64,000 bases of DNA from Polyangium sp. 6x1. GTDB lineage: Bacteria; Myxococcota_A; Polyangia; Polyangiales; Polyangiaceae. The stretch is from NCBI RefSeq assembly GCF_029946515.1, contig NZ_JARZHH010000062.1, positions 1 to 64,000 of the forward strand. Reading direction: 5' to 3'. Shown here piece after piece: positions 18,044-26,688 of the stretch (position 1 is its first letter; every line of letters starts with the position of its first letter). A program made the position numbers and the translations under genes. Under the pieces are notes generated by a model, which searched no databases, was not told where the DNA came from, and was given only the letters and a program-made list of their open reading frames with translations.

Positions 18044-19420
18044 ATGCCTCCCTCGCCCTCCTCCCACCCTGCCGTCGCGAAGTACGCGGAGCACATCAAT
18101 CCCGCCTTCGTCAAACTCCTCGGCGCCTTCGGCTACGGCCGCGTGTTCGTCCGCGCGAGCGGGGCGACCTTGTGGGACCACGAGGGGCGGGAATACCTCG
18201 ATTTCCTCTCGGGCTTCGGCGCGCAGAGCCTCGGGCACAACCACGCGAAGCTGCGGGCGCGCATGGCCGGCTTCCTCGCGGACGACGTGCCGAACCTGGT
18301 GCACGTGGGGCCCCAGGTCCACGCCGCCGAGCTCGCCTCCGAGCTCGCGCGCCGCGCGGGGCCGCTCACGATGTGCCTCTTGTCGTGCACCGGGGCCGAG
18401 GCCGTGGAGGCCGCGCTGAAGCTCGCGCGCGCCGCGACCGGGAAAAAGACGCTCCTTTATTGCAAGAACGGCTATCACGGGCTGAACCTCGGCACGCTGT
18501 CGACGTCCGGCATCCCGCGCATGCGGGAGCTCTTCGAGCCGCTCTTGCCCGCCTGTCAGGAGGTCCCGTTCGGCGATCTCGACGCGCTCGACGAGGCCCT
18601 CGGAAAGACCCGCGCCGCCGCGTTCCTCGTCGAGCCGATCCAGGCCGAGGGCGGCATGATCATGCCGCCGAAGGGGTATTTGCGCGCCGCGCAGGAGCTC
18701 TGCCAGAAGCGCGGCGCGCTTTTCATCGTGGACGAGGTGCAAACCGGCATGGGCCGCACGGGCTCGCTCTTCGCTTGCGAGGCCGAAGGGTTTTTCCCGG
18801 ACGTCCTCGTGCTCGGCAAGGCCCTCGGCGGCGGAATGGTGCCGATCTCCGCCACCCTCACGACGCCGGACCTCGGAAAGCGCGCGTTCGGCACGGCCGA
18901 GCGCTTCGATCTGCACGGCTCGACGTACGCCGGCAATGCCTTCGCTTGCCGCACCGCGGGGGCGATCCTCGCGATCCTCGACGAGGAGGGGCTCGTGCGC
19001 GCGAGCCGGGACAAGGGCGAGCGGCTGCTGTTTTCCTTGCGGGATCGCATCGGCAAACACCCGCTCGTGCGCGAGGTGCGGGGCCGCGGGCTCTTCGTGG
19101 GGATCGAGCTCGGGCCGACCGAAAAAGGCGGACTCTTGCACCGGGCCTTGCCGGGCCTCGTGGAGGCGGTCTCGCGGCGCATCTTCGGTCAATGGCTGAG
19201 CGTGCGGCTGCTCGAAGAGGGCATCGTGGCGCAGCCCGCGAGCCAGCAATGGAACGTGCTCAAGCTCGAACCGCCGCTCACGGTGACGGACGCCGAGATC
19301 GACCGCGTCGTGGACCGGATCGGCGCGCTGCTCGACGAATACCGCGAGGTGGCTCCGATCGTGCGCGACGCGACATCGCGGCTCGGCCAGCAGTTCGCCG
19401 GCGGATGGAGGTTCGGATGA
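18044..19420 (+). CDS. Class-III PLP aminotransferase (ornithine/putrescine type)
   Basis: A fold-type I PLP enzyme of 458 residues. Motifs in order: GHNHAKLRARM, the PLP-phosphate loop SCTGAEAVEAALKLAR, YHGLNLGTLS, EPIQAEGGM, the cofactor Asp in FIVDEVQTGMGRTG, and the Schiff-base lysine in LGKALGGGMVP. The substrate-side HGSTYAGN is normal for acetylornithine, ornithine or putrescine aminotransferases. The start is the ATG giving MPPSPSSHP. Its ATGA end couples it to a radical SAM gene, an unusual partner for this family. The two probably act on the same metabolite, but the pathway is unknown. Confidence 0.9.
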   Translation: MPPSPSSHPAVAKYAEHINPAFVKLLGAFGYGRVFVRASGATLWDHEGREYLDFLSGFGAQSLGHNHAKLRARMAGFLADDVPNLVHVGPQVHAAELASELARRAGPLTMCLLSCTGAEAVEAALKLARAATGKKTLLYCKNGYHGLNLGTLSTSGIPRMRELFEPLLPACQEVPFGDLDALDEALGKTRAAAFLVEPIQAEGGMIMPPKGYLRAAQELCQKRGALFIVDEVQTGMGRTGSLFACEAEGFFPDVLVLGKALGGGMVPISATLTTPDLGKRAFGTAERFDLHGSTYAGNAFACRTAGAILAILDEEGLVRASRDKGERLLFSLRDRIGKHPLVREVRGRGLFVGIELGPTEKGGLLHRALPGLVEAVSRRIFGQWLSVRLLEEGIVAQPASQQWNVLKLEPPLTVTDAEIDRVVDRIGALLDEYREVAPIVRDATSRLGQQFAGGWRFG

Positions 19421-20436
19421 GCTTCGCCACGTGGAAAAAAGAGGCCGCGTTCGCCGCGACGCTCCTCCGCAGGCGCCCGTTTTCCTGCCTGATCCAGGTC
19501 ACGAACCGTTGCAACATGGAGTGCAGCTTCTGCGATTTCTGGCCGAACCCCGCGCCGCCGAAGCAGGAGCTCTCGCTCGCCGAATACCGCCGCGTCGCGG
19601 ACGAGCTCGCCGAGCTCGGCACGTTCTTGATCTCGGTCGAGGGCGGCGAGCCGCTCGCGCGGCCGGACATCGTGGAGATCGTGCGGATCCTGTCGGAGAA
19701 GCACATCACCGCGCTGTTCACGAACGGCTGGTTCGTGACGGAGGAGAAGGCCAAAGCGCTCTGGGACGCGGGGCTCGTGCACGGCAACGTGAGCATCGAT
19801 TACCCCGAGGCGAGCCGGCACGACGGCAAACGCAGGCTCGCGGGGACCACGGATCGCGCCTGGAAGGCGGTCGACATCCTGCGCGACACCGCGCCGCGTG
19901 GGGGCAAACAGGTGCACGTGATGACGGTGCTGATGGAGGACAACTGGCGCGATCTGGAGGCGCTGCTCCGGCAGAGCGAGGCGCGCGGGGTCGGCCATCA
20001 GCTCACGCTGCTCAGCATCGCGGGATATCGCCGCGGCAAGGAGGGGCCCGACAAGATGCCGCCCGTGGGCGTGTCCGAGCACGTGCTCGCGCTCTGGGAG
20101 AAATACCCGCACCTCCGGTACTTCCGCGATTATTTCGCGCGCATCGACGCCTTCCTCACGCAGGGCGAGATGCCCACGTGCAGCGCGGGCAAGACGGGGT
20201 TCAACATCGATCACGTGGGCAATGTCTCGCCCTGCATCGAGCGGATCGACGAGAGCGTGGGCAACGTGCGCGAGGCGAGCCTCGGGGAGCTTCATCGGCG
20301 CTTGCAGGACAAACAGGCCGAGATCGCGAGCTGCCAGCAATGCTGGACCGCGTGCCGCGGGATCAACCAGGCGCTCGGGAATGGCGGGTCGGCGCGGAGC
20401 CTCTTCGATCTCGGCACTAGGATGCGGACGAGCTGA
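19417..20436 (+). CDS. Radical SAM enzyme with C-terminal cysteine cluster
   Basis: A 339-residue radical SAM protein. The [4Fe-4S] motif CNMECSFC lies near residue 28, followed by EGGEPLARPDI (SAM-binding GGE) and TNGWFVTEE. The C-terminal part has extra cysteines (MPTCSAGKTGFN, VSPCIERI, CQQCWTACRGIN), a shortened SPASM/twitch-like auxiliary cluster. It is translated from an ATG overlapping the aminotransferase stop, so the products are made in fixed ratio. No precursor peptide gene is adjacent, so a small-molecule substrate is as likely as a peptide. Its last 20 bp overlap the convergent hydroxylase gene. Confidence 0.88.
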   Translation: MSFATWKKEAAFAATLLRRRPFSCLIQVTNRCNMECSFCDFWPNPAPPKQELSLAEYRRVADELAELGTFLISVEGGEPLARPDIVEIVRILSEKHITALFTNGWFVTEEKAKALWDAGLVHGNVSIDYPEASRHDGKRRLAGTTDRAWKAVDILRDTAPRGGKQVHVMTVLMEDNWRDLEALLRQSEARGVGHQLTLLSIAGYRRGKEGPDKMPPVGVSEHVLALWEKYPHLRYFRDYFARIDAFLTQGEMPTCSAGKTGFNIDHVGNVSPCIERIDESVGNVREASLGELHRRLQDKQAEIASCQQCWTACRGINQALGNGGSARSLFDLGTRMRTS

Positions 20437-21547
20437 GCGCGATCGCGAGGCCGAGCGCGGCCGTCGCGGCGACGCGCACGCCCTCCCGCTTCGCCGCGCC
20501 ATCGCGCCCGTCGAGCAATCCGCCGATCGTCGACAGGCCCCAGAGGACGACGAGCGCCCCGGCCGCGAGCTGCCAGAAAGGATGCCGATCGCGCAGCCAG
20601 AGCAGGTAGAGCGCGAACGCGAGCGTCGCGGCGAACGCGAGCGCCGCATAGATCTTCGTGCGCGTGGGAATGGCCGCGTCCGGCCGCGCGGGCGGCTGGC
20701 GCGGGAACACGATCCCTTCAGGGGTCCATCCCGGGTGGCGGACGAAGGTCCGGACCTTGTCGCCGAACGTCTTCGCCTGCCGCGCGACCGCGAAGAGGTC
20801 GCGGAAAAACACCCATTGCGCCCGCGCGCCGTCGTGCGTCTGGTAGCCGAACGGCGTGCCGAGGACCGGCGGATCGGCCGGATCGACCTCCACGTGCGTG
20901 CCGAACATCCGGTCCCACACCGTGAACATCGCGCCGAAATTCTTGTTGAGGTACCGCCGGTTTTTCGAATGGTGCACGATGTGCGTCGCCGGCGTGACCA
21001 GAAACCAGAGGCCCGGCCTGTGGAAGACGCGGGAATGGACGGTGAGCGCGTAGAACGAGATGATCGAGATCGCCACGAAGAAATGCAGCGGCGGGACGCC
21101 GAGCATGGGGATGGGCGCGTAGAAGAGGAAGGCGTAGGTGTCGGAGAACCAGGGGTGGCGCGTGGCGACCGAGACGTTGAAATGCTCGGACTGGTGGTGG
21201 ACGCCGTGGATGGCCCAGAGCGCGGCCACGGAATGGCCGGCGCGGTGGTACCAGTAATAGCCGAGGTCGCCGAGGGCGAACGCGAGGATCCAGGGGACGA
21301 TCGAGCCCTCGGGCCAGCGCACGAGGGCGAGCTCGCCGTAGGCGAAATCGTAGAGGCCGAGGAGAACGGGGCCGAGAAACAGACCGAGGACGATCTCGCC
21401 GAGCCCCGCCGAGAAGCTCCCGAGCGTGTCGGCGAACCCGTAGACGCGTTTTCCCTTCCAACGAGAGAGCGCGATCTCCAGGGCGATGATGGCGAGGTAA
21501 AAGGGGACCCCGAGCGCGTAGTACCCGTTCGTTTCGAGGCGGCCCAT
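20417..21547 (-). CDS. Sterol desaturase / fatty-acid hydroxylase family protein
   Basis: A 376-residue integral membrane di-iron enzyme. The histidine boxes are HRAGH, HGVHHQSEHFN and HIVHHSKNRRY, in the order and spacing of the sterol-desaturase/C-5 hydroxylase superfamily. At least five hydrophobic segments surround them. Two more at the C-terminus (IYAALAFAATLAFALYLLWL, LAAGALVVLWGLSTI) extend it beyond the usual ~280-300 residues. Relatives hydroxylate sterols, carotenoids or lipids; several Polyangiales make sterols, so a sterol or lipid substrate is plausible. It overlaps the radical SAM gene tail to tail. Confidence 0.92.
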   Translation of the reverse strand: MGRLETNGYYALGVPFYLAIIALEIALSRWKGKRVYGFADTLGSFSAGLGEIVLGLFLGPVLLGLYDFAYGELALVRWPEGSIVPWILAFALGDLGYYWYHRAGHSVAALWAIHGVHHQSEHFNVSVATRHPWFSDTYAFLFYAPIPMLGVPPLHFFVAISIISFYALTVHSRVFHRPGLWFLVTPATHIVHHSKNRRYLNKNFGAMFTVWDRMFGTHVEVDPADPPVLGTPFGYQTHDGARAQWVFFRDLFAVARQAKTFGDKVRTFVRHPGWTPEGIVFPRQPPARPDAAIPTRTKIYAALAFAATLAFALYLLWLRDRHPFWQLAAGALVVLWGLSTIGGLLDGRDGAAKREGVRVAATAALGLAIALSSSAS

Positions 21548-21591
21548 GCGCCGAGACTACGGAATCGCGCCCGCGGCGTAAAGGGCGCGTC

Positions 21592-23334
21592 TCAGGGGCA
21601 GAGCGCCGGGGCGACGCGCAGGTCGTCGATGTTCCAGCTCCCGACGGTGAACGCCGAGGCGCCGAGCACCGAGTAGCCGAACCGCACCCGGAAGGCCGCG
21701 TTCTTGTAGGCCGTCACGTCGTAATAATACTTGGTCCACGTCGTCTCGGAGACGTGCGGACCATTCGTGGGCACGGCGAAGACGCTCACCCAGGCCGAGC
21801 CGTTCCAGACGTCGATCGTCGACTCGGCATAAGCCGGGTAATCGCTGTTCAGCACGCGCCAGAACTCGAGGTAGACGGTGCCTTGCGCGTTCGAGAGGTT
21901 GATCACCGGGCTCGTGAGGTACGTGAGGGCCTCGAGTTGCGCCGCGCTGATGTCGCCGCCGAGGGCCACGCCCGCGATGCCGTTGTCGGCGGTGTTCGTG
22001 TGATCGGCGCTCGGATCAGCGCCGAAGGGCGGGGTCACGGCATACGCCGGCAGCACCGAGGCCTGCGCGGAGCCGATCTGCCACTTGCCGGCGAGCGTCC
22101 AGCCCTTGCTGTTGTTCGCGAACGAATCCTCGAAATACGCGCCCGAGTTGTTGACGCAGCCGATCTGCGGGTTGCACGAGTCCATCGTGCACGCGTTGTT
22201 GTCGTTGCACGAGAGCGGCGTGTGCGAGATGCCCGTCTGCGGGTTGCACGCGTCGACCGTGCACGCGTTGCCGTCGTCGACAGGGACCGCGATGTGCTGG
22301 ACGCCGAAGATCGGATCGCAGCTATCGGCCGTGCAGGCGTCGTTGTCGTTGACGTTGACGGGCACGTGCTGCACGCCGAGGGCCGGATCACACGAGTCGA
22401 TCGTGCATGCGTTGTTGTCGTTCGGGCTGATCGGCGTGTTGATGATGCCGAGCGCCGGATCACACGCGTCGGCCGTGCAGGCGTTGTTGTCGCTCGGGTT
22501 GATGGGCACGTGCTGCACGCCGGTCTGCGCGCTGCAGGTGTCGAACGTGCACTTGTTCCCGTCGTCGAGCGGGATCGCCGTATGCGAGACGCCGAGGACC
22601 GGATCACACGCGTCGAAGGTGCAGGCGTTGCCGTCGTCGATGTTGATCGGCAGGTTCTGCACGCCCATCGCGGGGTTGCAGATGTCGGCCGTGCAAGCGT
22701 TGTTGTCGTTCGGATCGATGGGCTTGTGGCTGACGCCGAGCACCGGATCGCAGGCGTCGATCGTGCAAGCATTGTTGTCGCTCGGATCGACGGGCGTGTT
22801 CACGACGCCAGACTGCGGGTTGCACGAATCGGCCGTGCAGACGTTGTTGTCGTTCGGGTTCACCGGGGCGTGCTGCACACCGCTCGCGGGATCGCAGGTG
22901 TCGAACGTGCACATGTTCCCGTCGTCGACGGGGATCGCCACGTGCGAGGGGCCGTCCAGCGGATCACACGCATCGAGCGTGCACGCGTCGCCGTCGTCCA
23001 CGGAGATCGGATCGTTCACGCAAACGCCGCTCTCGCAATCGTCGGTGCTGCAAGCATCTCCGTCGTCGCAGTCGCCGGCATTCACGCAAGCCGCGCTGCC
23101 ACCGCCGCCGCCGTTGCCGCCGCTCCCGCCGGATCCAGCGTCGCCGCCGTTGCCTCCCGTGCCGCCGATCCCTCCGGAGCCGCTGCCCGTGCCTCCGAAG
23201 CCGCCCGTGCCGTCATCGCCGCCATCACCGTTGCTCGAGGTGGAAGAACCACCACCTCCGCAGCCGATCCCCGCCCCCGCGAGGCCCAAACAGAGGGAGA
23301 GAAGAACCCCGACCCGAGAAGAACGCATTACCAT
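21592..23334 (-). CDS. Lipoprotein with twelve 24-residue calcium-type repeats and a C-terminal beta domain
   Basis: A 580-residue exported lipoprotein. The signal and lipobox are VLLSLCLGLAGAGIGC, followed by serine and then glycine-rich linkers (GGTGGFGGTGSGSGG). Roughly residues 105-395 hold twelve tandem 24-residue repeats, each with a core like DDGNACTFDACDP then GVSHTAIP. The Asp/Asn-rich DxNxC pattern looks calcium-binding. The last ~190 residues are a cysteine-poor beta-sandwich-like domain (YLEFWRVLNSDYPAYAES, WTKYYYDVTAYKN, GSWNIDDLRVAP), similar to MAM or carbohydrate-binding jelly rolls. The start is the first ATG of MVMRSS, with AGG eight bases upstream. Probably a stalked surface adhesin. 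Confidence 0.88.
   Translation of the reverse strand: MVMRSSRVGVLLSLCLGLAGAGIGCGGGGSSTSSNGDGGDDGTGGFGGTGSGSGGIGGTGGNGGDAGSGGSGGNGGGGGSAACVNAGDCDDGDACSTDDCESGVCVNDPISVDDGDACTLDACDPLDGPSHVAIPVDDGNMCTFDTCDPASGVQHAPVNPNDNNVCTADSCNPQSGVVNTPVDPSDNNACTIDACDPVLGVSHKPIDPNDNNACTADICNPAMGVQNLPINIDDGNACTFDACDPVLGVSHTAIPLDDGNKCTFDTCSAQTGVQHVPINPSDNNACTADACDPALGIINTPISPNDNNACTIDSCDPALGVQHVPVNVNDNDACTADSCDPIFGVQHIAVPVDDGNACTVDACNPQTGISHTPLSCNDNNACTMDSCNPQIGCVNNSGAYFEDSFANNSKGWTLAGKWQIGSAQASVLPAYAVTPPFGADPSADHTNTADNGIAGVALGGDISAAQLEALTYLTSPVINLSNAQGTVYLEFWRVLNSDYPAYAESTIDVWNGSAWVSVFAVPTNGPHVSETTWTKYYYDVTAYKNAAFRVRFGYSVLGASAFTVGSWNIDDLRVAPALCP
22146..23009 (-). repeat. Twelve 72-bp coding repeats
   Basis: The repeat region inside the lipoprotein gene is built from about twelve 72-bp units encoding the 24-residue module. 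Copies differ at many third positions but keep the reading frame and the two cysteines. Boundaries are approximate. They are in-frame protein repeats, not a CRISPR array. Confidence 0.8.
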
Positions 23335-23473
23335 GAGAGCACCTTTTTCAATCTGCCAGCCATAAGCAAGGTCGCTCGGGGAGTCAAGCGTCCCGAACGT
23401 CACAGTTCGGGCGCACCCGCGCATACCACGCGCCCTTGCCGGGCCCTTTCACGCGGCTCAACATGCCTCGCCC

Positions 23474-24679
23474 ATGCACCCCTTGTTCACGCTGGAGGGC
23501 CGCAAGGCCCCTCACCCCATCTACAAGCGCCTCCGGGCCGAAGAGCCCGTCGTGCAGATCCTCGAGCCCTACCGCAAGACGCCTTTCTGGCTGCTCACGC
23601 GGTACGCCGATTGCGTCGACATGCTGCGCGATCCTCGCTTCGGCAAGGATTTCACGAAATTGCCCCCCGAGGTGAAGGGGCGGCTGCGCGTGGCGGACGA
23701 ATTCGACGTGCTCGGCAAGCACATGCTGAGCGCCGATCCGCCGGACCATACCCGGCTGCGATCCCTCGTGGCCAAGGCCTTCACGCCGCAGATCGTCGAG
23801 GGCCTGCGGCGCCGCATCTCCACGATTGCGGAGAACCTCGTCTCGGCCGCCATCGCCCATGATTCGAGCGGGATGGACATCGTCTCGCAGTTCTCGTATC
23901 CCCTGCCCGTCACGGTCATCGCCGAGCTGCTCGGCGTGCCGGCCTCGGATCAGGACGATTTTCGCCGCTGGACGACGACGCTCTTCACGCCCGCGGACAC
24001 CGAGGAGAAGCTCGCGAACCTGCGCGCCACCGGCTTCGCGTTCCTCCAGTATTTCATGGCGCTCATCGAGCGCCGGAGGGCCGAGGCGCGCGACGATCTC
24101 GTGAGCGCGCTCGTGGCGGCCGAGGAAGGCGGGGATCGGCTGAGCACGCAGGAGCTCGTGGGAATGCTGTTCCTCCTGCTCGTCGCGGGCCACGAGACCA
24201 CGGTCAATCTCATCACGAACGGCATGCTCGCATTGATGGATCACCCCGAGGAGCGCGAGCGCCTCGTCGCCGATCCGACGCTGCTCGAATCGGCGATCGA
24301 GGAGATGCTGCGATATTGCGGGCCGGTGGAGACCACGACGTACCGCTTCGCGCTGGAGGACGTGGAGATGGGCGGCGTGACCATCCGGAAAGACGAGCTC
24401 GTGCTGGCGTCGCTGCTCTCGGCCGATCGCGACGAGTCACGCTTCCCGGACCCGGACCGCTTCGACGTGGGGCGAAAGCCGAACAAGCACATCGCGTTCG
24501 GCTACGGGATCCATTTCTGCCTCGGCGCGCCGCTCGCGCGCCTCGAGGCGGCCATCGCCGTGGAGACGTTGCTCCGGCGCCTGCCGGGAATGAAGCTCGC
24601 CGTCCCGCGCGAGGAGCTCGAGCCGAGCTCGATGCTGCTCCTCCTGCACGCGAAGAAACGATTGCCCATTCAATTCTAG
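23474..24679 (+). CDS. Cytochrome P450 (CYP107-like)
   Basis: A 401-residue soluble bacterial P450. The I-helix oxygen-binding motif is LLVAGHETTVN, the ExxR pair is in EEMLRYCGPVE, and the heme ligand cysteine is in FGYGIHFCLGAPLAR. SADPPDHTRLRSLV is the usual C-helix region. Such enzymes hydroxylate or epoxidise secondary metabolites and need ferredoxin partners, none of which are adjacent. It is divergent from the repeat lipoprotein (140-bp gap). Its stop codon shares a CTAG palindrome with the convergent histidine kinase gene. It lies about 2 kb from the prenyltransferase operon, so it could tailor that product; this is inference from proximity only. Confidence 0.93.
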   Translation: MHPLFTLEGRKAPHPIYKRLRAEEPVVQILEPYRKTPFWLLTRYADCVDMLRDPRFGKDFTKLPPEVKGRLRVADEFDVLGKHMLSADPPDHTRLRSLVAKAFTPQIVEGLRRRISTIAENLVSAAIAHDSSGMDIVSQFSYPLPVTVIAELLGVPASDQDDFRRWTTTLFTPADTEEKLANLRATGFAFLQYFMALIERRRAEARDDLVSALVAAEEGGDRLSTQELVGMLFLLLVAGHETTVNLITNGMLALMDHPEERERLVADPTLLESAIEEMLRYCGPVETTTYRFALEDVEMGGVTIRKDELVLASLLSADRDESRFPDPDRFDVGRKPNKHIAFGYGIHFCLGAPLARLEAAIAVETLLRRLPGMKLAVPREELEPSSMLLLLHAKKRLPIQF

Positions 24680-26556
24680 CCGTCGTCGCTCCCGGGGGGC
24701 AGCGGGAGCTCCACGCGGAAGGTCGTGCCCTCGCCTTTCTCGCTCGTGACGGAGATCGTGCCCTTGTGCGCGTCGACGATCGCGCGGGAAACGAAGAGGC
24801 CCGCGCCGAGCCCGGCGTGCGCGTCCTGCCTCCGCTGAAACGGCTGGAAGATTCTCTCCCGGTCCTCCGCCGTCATGCCGACGCCGCGATCCCGCACCGC
24901 GACGAACGCGAAGCCCGACGCACGGCCGATCGATATCGTGATCGGCCGCCTGGCGCCGAATCGCGCCGCATTCGACAAGAGGTTCACGAAGACCTGCTCG
25001 AGATGTGCCCGGTCCCAGTGGCCGTACACGGGGCCCTCGCTCTCCACCTCGACGATGCACCCCTCGGCCGCGACCTCGGGCTGCATCTTCCGAACGACGT
25101 TCCGCACGAGCTCCTCGAGCTCCACACGCTCGAGGTTCAGCACCGGGTTGCCCGCGGCGACGCTCGACAGGACACACATGTTGTTGATGACCTGCGTCAT
25201 CCGGAAAAGCTCGCGCGTGGAGACCTTCAAGAATCGATGGACCTCCGTCGGGCTCATTGCGGGCGTCGGGCCCGCGGCTCCGGCTCGGAGCATGTATTCA
25301 TAAAGGAGCCGCAGGCTGGTGAGCGGCGTGCGGAGCTCGTGCGACGCGAATCGCAAGAACTCTTCGCGCGCATGGACCGCGCTCTTGAGCTCTCCCTCCA
25401 CCTCCTGGAGACGGTCGACGCGCTCCTCGAGCTCGTTCCGGAGCTCCCGCTCCCGATCCGCGATGCGGAAGAGGGCCTTCTCGCGCTGCTGCAAGCGGAG
25501 GGTCAGCGCGAGCGTGATGCCGAGCCCGACGAGGAACGTGCGCAGGACGACCTTGCGCGTCGCGGTGAGCGCGGCGTAGGCCTCGGCCTTGTCGACCTCG
25601 GTCGCGATCCCGAGCTCGAGCTCCGGATCCCATACCCAGGCCCCGATCACCTCCACGCCCCGATAATCGCGGTAGCCGTCGACGTCGATCCCGGATTTTC
25701 CGCCGACGGCGCTCGTGGCCATTTTCGTCAAGGGCTGCTCCGACCGGGGCACGGCGGAGCGGAAGCCGCGGACCATGTCGCCACCCGGATCGCGCAGATC
25801 GATCACGTGGCTCGAGTGCTCGCCGGCCGCGAGCAAGCCGATGTCGCGGAGGAGCGGATCGAACCGGCTCTCCGTCACGAGGCGCGCGTGATGGTCGAAT
25901 GCATAGGTCTCGCCCGTCTCGCCGACCCGGCCCGACTGCGTGATGCGCGAGAAATCTCCGCCGGGATCGATGCGGAAAATGAGCGCCGCCACGATCGTCC
26001 CCTCCTCGTCGCGCACAGGCGCCGCGACCAGCATCGTCGGGACGTCGACGTCGAGGTTTTTATCGCGCACGAGGAAGGGCACTCCGGTGACGGTCGCGCC
26101 ACGAAGCGCCGCGGTAACGGTGTCCGGGTCCAGGCGGCTCAGCGTGTTCGTCGCCACGGCGTCCCCAAGGTCGGAGGCGATTTCAATGCCATCCGTGGCG
26201 ATGAGGTCGAAGCCCTGATAGTGCTTCTGCTGGACGATGTCCCGCAGCAATCGCCGCAGCTCGCCGAGGTACGGGCTCTCGTGGAGCGCCCCGCCGTCCC
26301 TCCGGAACTTCAACTGCCCGAGGACGGCGCGCCGCACGCTCACCTCGCCCGCCCAAGCCCTCGCGGTGCTCTCCGTGTTCCGCTCCCACGTCACCAGGCC
26401 CTCGCGGGTCACGGCGAGCACCGTCTGGACGGTCGCCGCGGCCTGGCGGCGGTGAATCACGTCGATCTGGGACAAACCAAACCAGATGCTCAGGCCAATC
26501 GGCACGAGCATGACCAGAAAGAGCAGCCAGTCCGCACGTTTGATCTCGATGTTCAC
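24676..26556 (-). CDS. Membrane sensor histidine kinase with extracytoplasmic Cache-like sensor
   Basis: A sensor kinase of about 626 residues. One membrane helix (WLLFLVMLVPIGLSIWFGL) opens it. A periplasmic region of ~290 residues has the dCache pattern (YQGFDLIATDGIEIASDLG, GETGETYAFDHHARLVTES). A second helix (TFLVGLGITLALTLRL) follows, then a coiled coil. The kinase core has the phospho-His in FASHELRTPLTSLR, an N-box FVNLLSNAARFG, DRGVGM and GAGLFVSRAIVDAHKG. The start is uncertain: GTG at the given end is preferred over a TTG ten codons upstream without Shine-Dalgarno. No response regulator is adjacent, so it is an orphan kinase. It lies between the P450 and the prenyltransferase operon, but nothing shows that it controls either. 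Confidence 0.9.
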   Translation of the reverse strand: MNIEIKRADWLLFLVMLVPIGLSIWFGLSQIDVIHRRQAAATVQTVLAVTREGLVTWERNTESTARAWAGEVSVRRAVLGQLKFRRDGGALHESPYLGELRRLLRDIVQQKHYQGFDLIATDGIEIASDLGDAVATNTLSRLDPDTVTAALRGATVTGVPFLVRDKNLDVDVPTMLVAAPVRDEEGTIVAALIFRIDPGGDFSRITQSGRVGETGETYAFDHHARLVTESRFDPLLRDIGLLAAGEHSSHVIDLRDPGGDMVRGFRSAVPRSEQPLTKMATSAVGGKSGIDVDGYRDYRGVEVIGAWVWDPELELGIATEVDKAEAYAALTATRKVVLRTFLVGLGITLALTLRLQQREKALFRIADRERELRNELEERVDRLQEVEGELKSAVHAREEFLRFASHELRTPLTSLRLLYEYMLRAGAAGPTPAMSPTEVHRFLKVSTRELFRMTQVINNMCVLSSVAAGNPVLNLERVELEELVRNVVRKMQPEVAAEGCIVEVESEGPVYGHWDRAHLEQVFVNLLSNAARFGARRPITISIGRASGFAFVAVRDRGVGMTAEDRERIFQPFQRRQDAHAGLGAGLFVSRAIVDAHKGTISVTSEKGEGTTFRVELPLPPGSDDG

Positions 26557-26688
26557 TTCGCTTGCCGCGGCACGACGGGAAAGCAACCAAGAACGGTGCC
26601 ATGACCGTCCTGTGTCGATCCTGCCCGCCGAGGGCGTGTTCCCCAGCGCGGGCCAGCCCGGTCGAGACCGCGAGCCGCGGCTGCTGTG

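Noticed and set aside
22146-23009. Possible CRISPR-like array because of regular ~72-bp spacing
   Set aside because: The repeats are in frame with the lipoprotein, there are no constant repeat/variable spacer blocks, and no cas genes are in the window.
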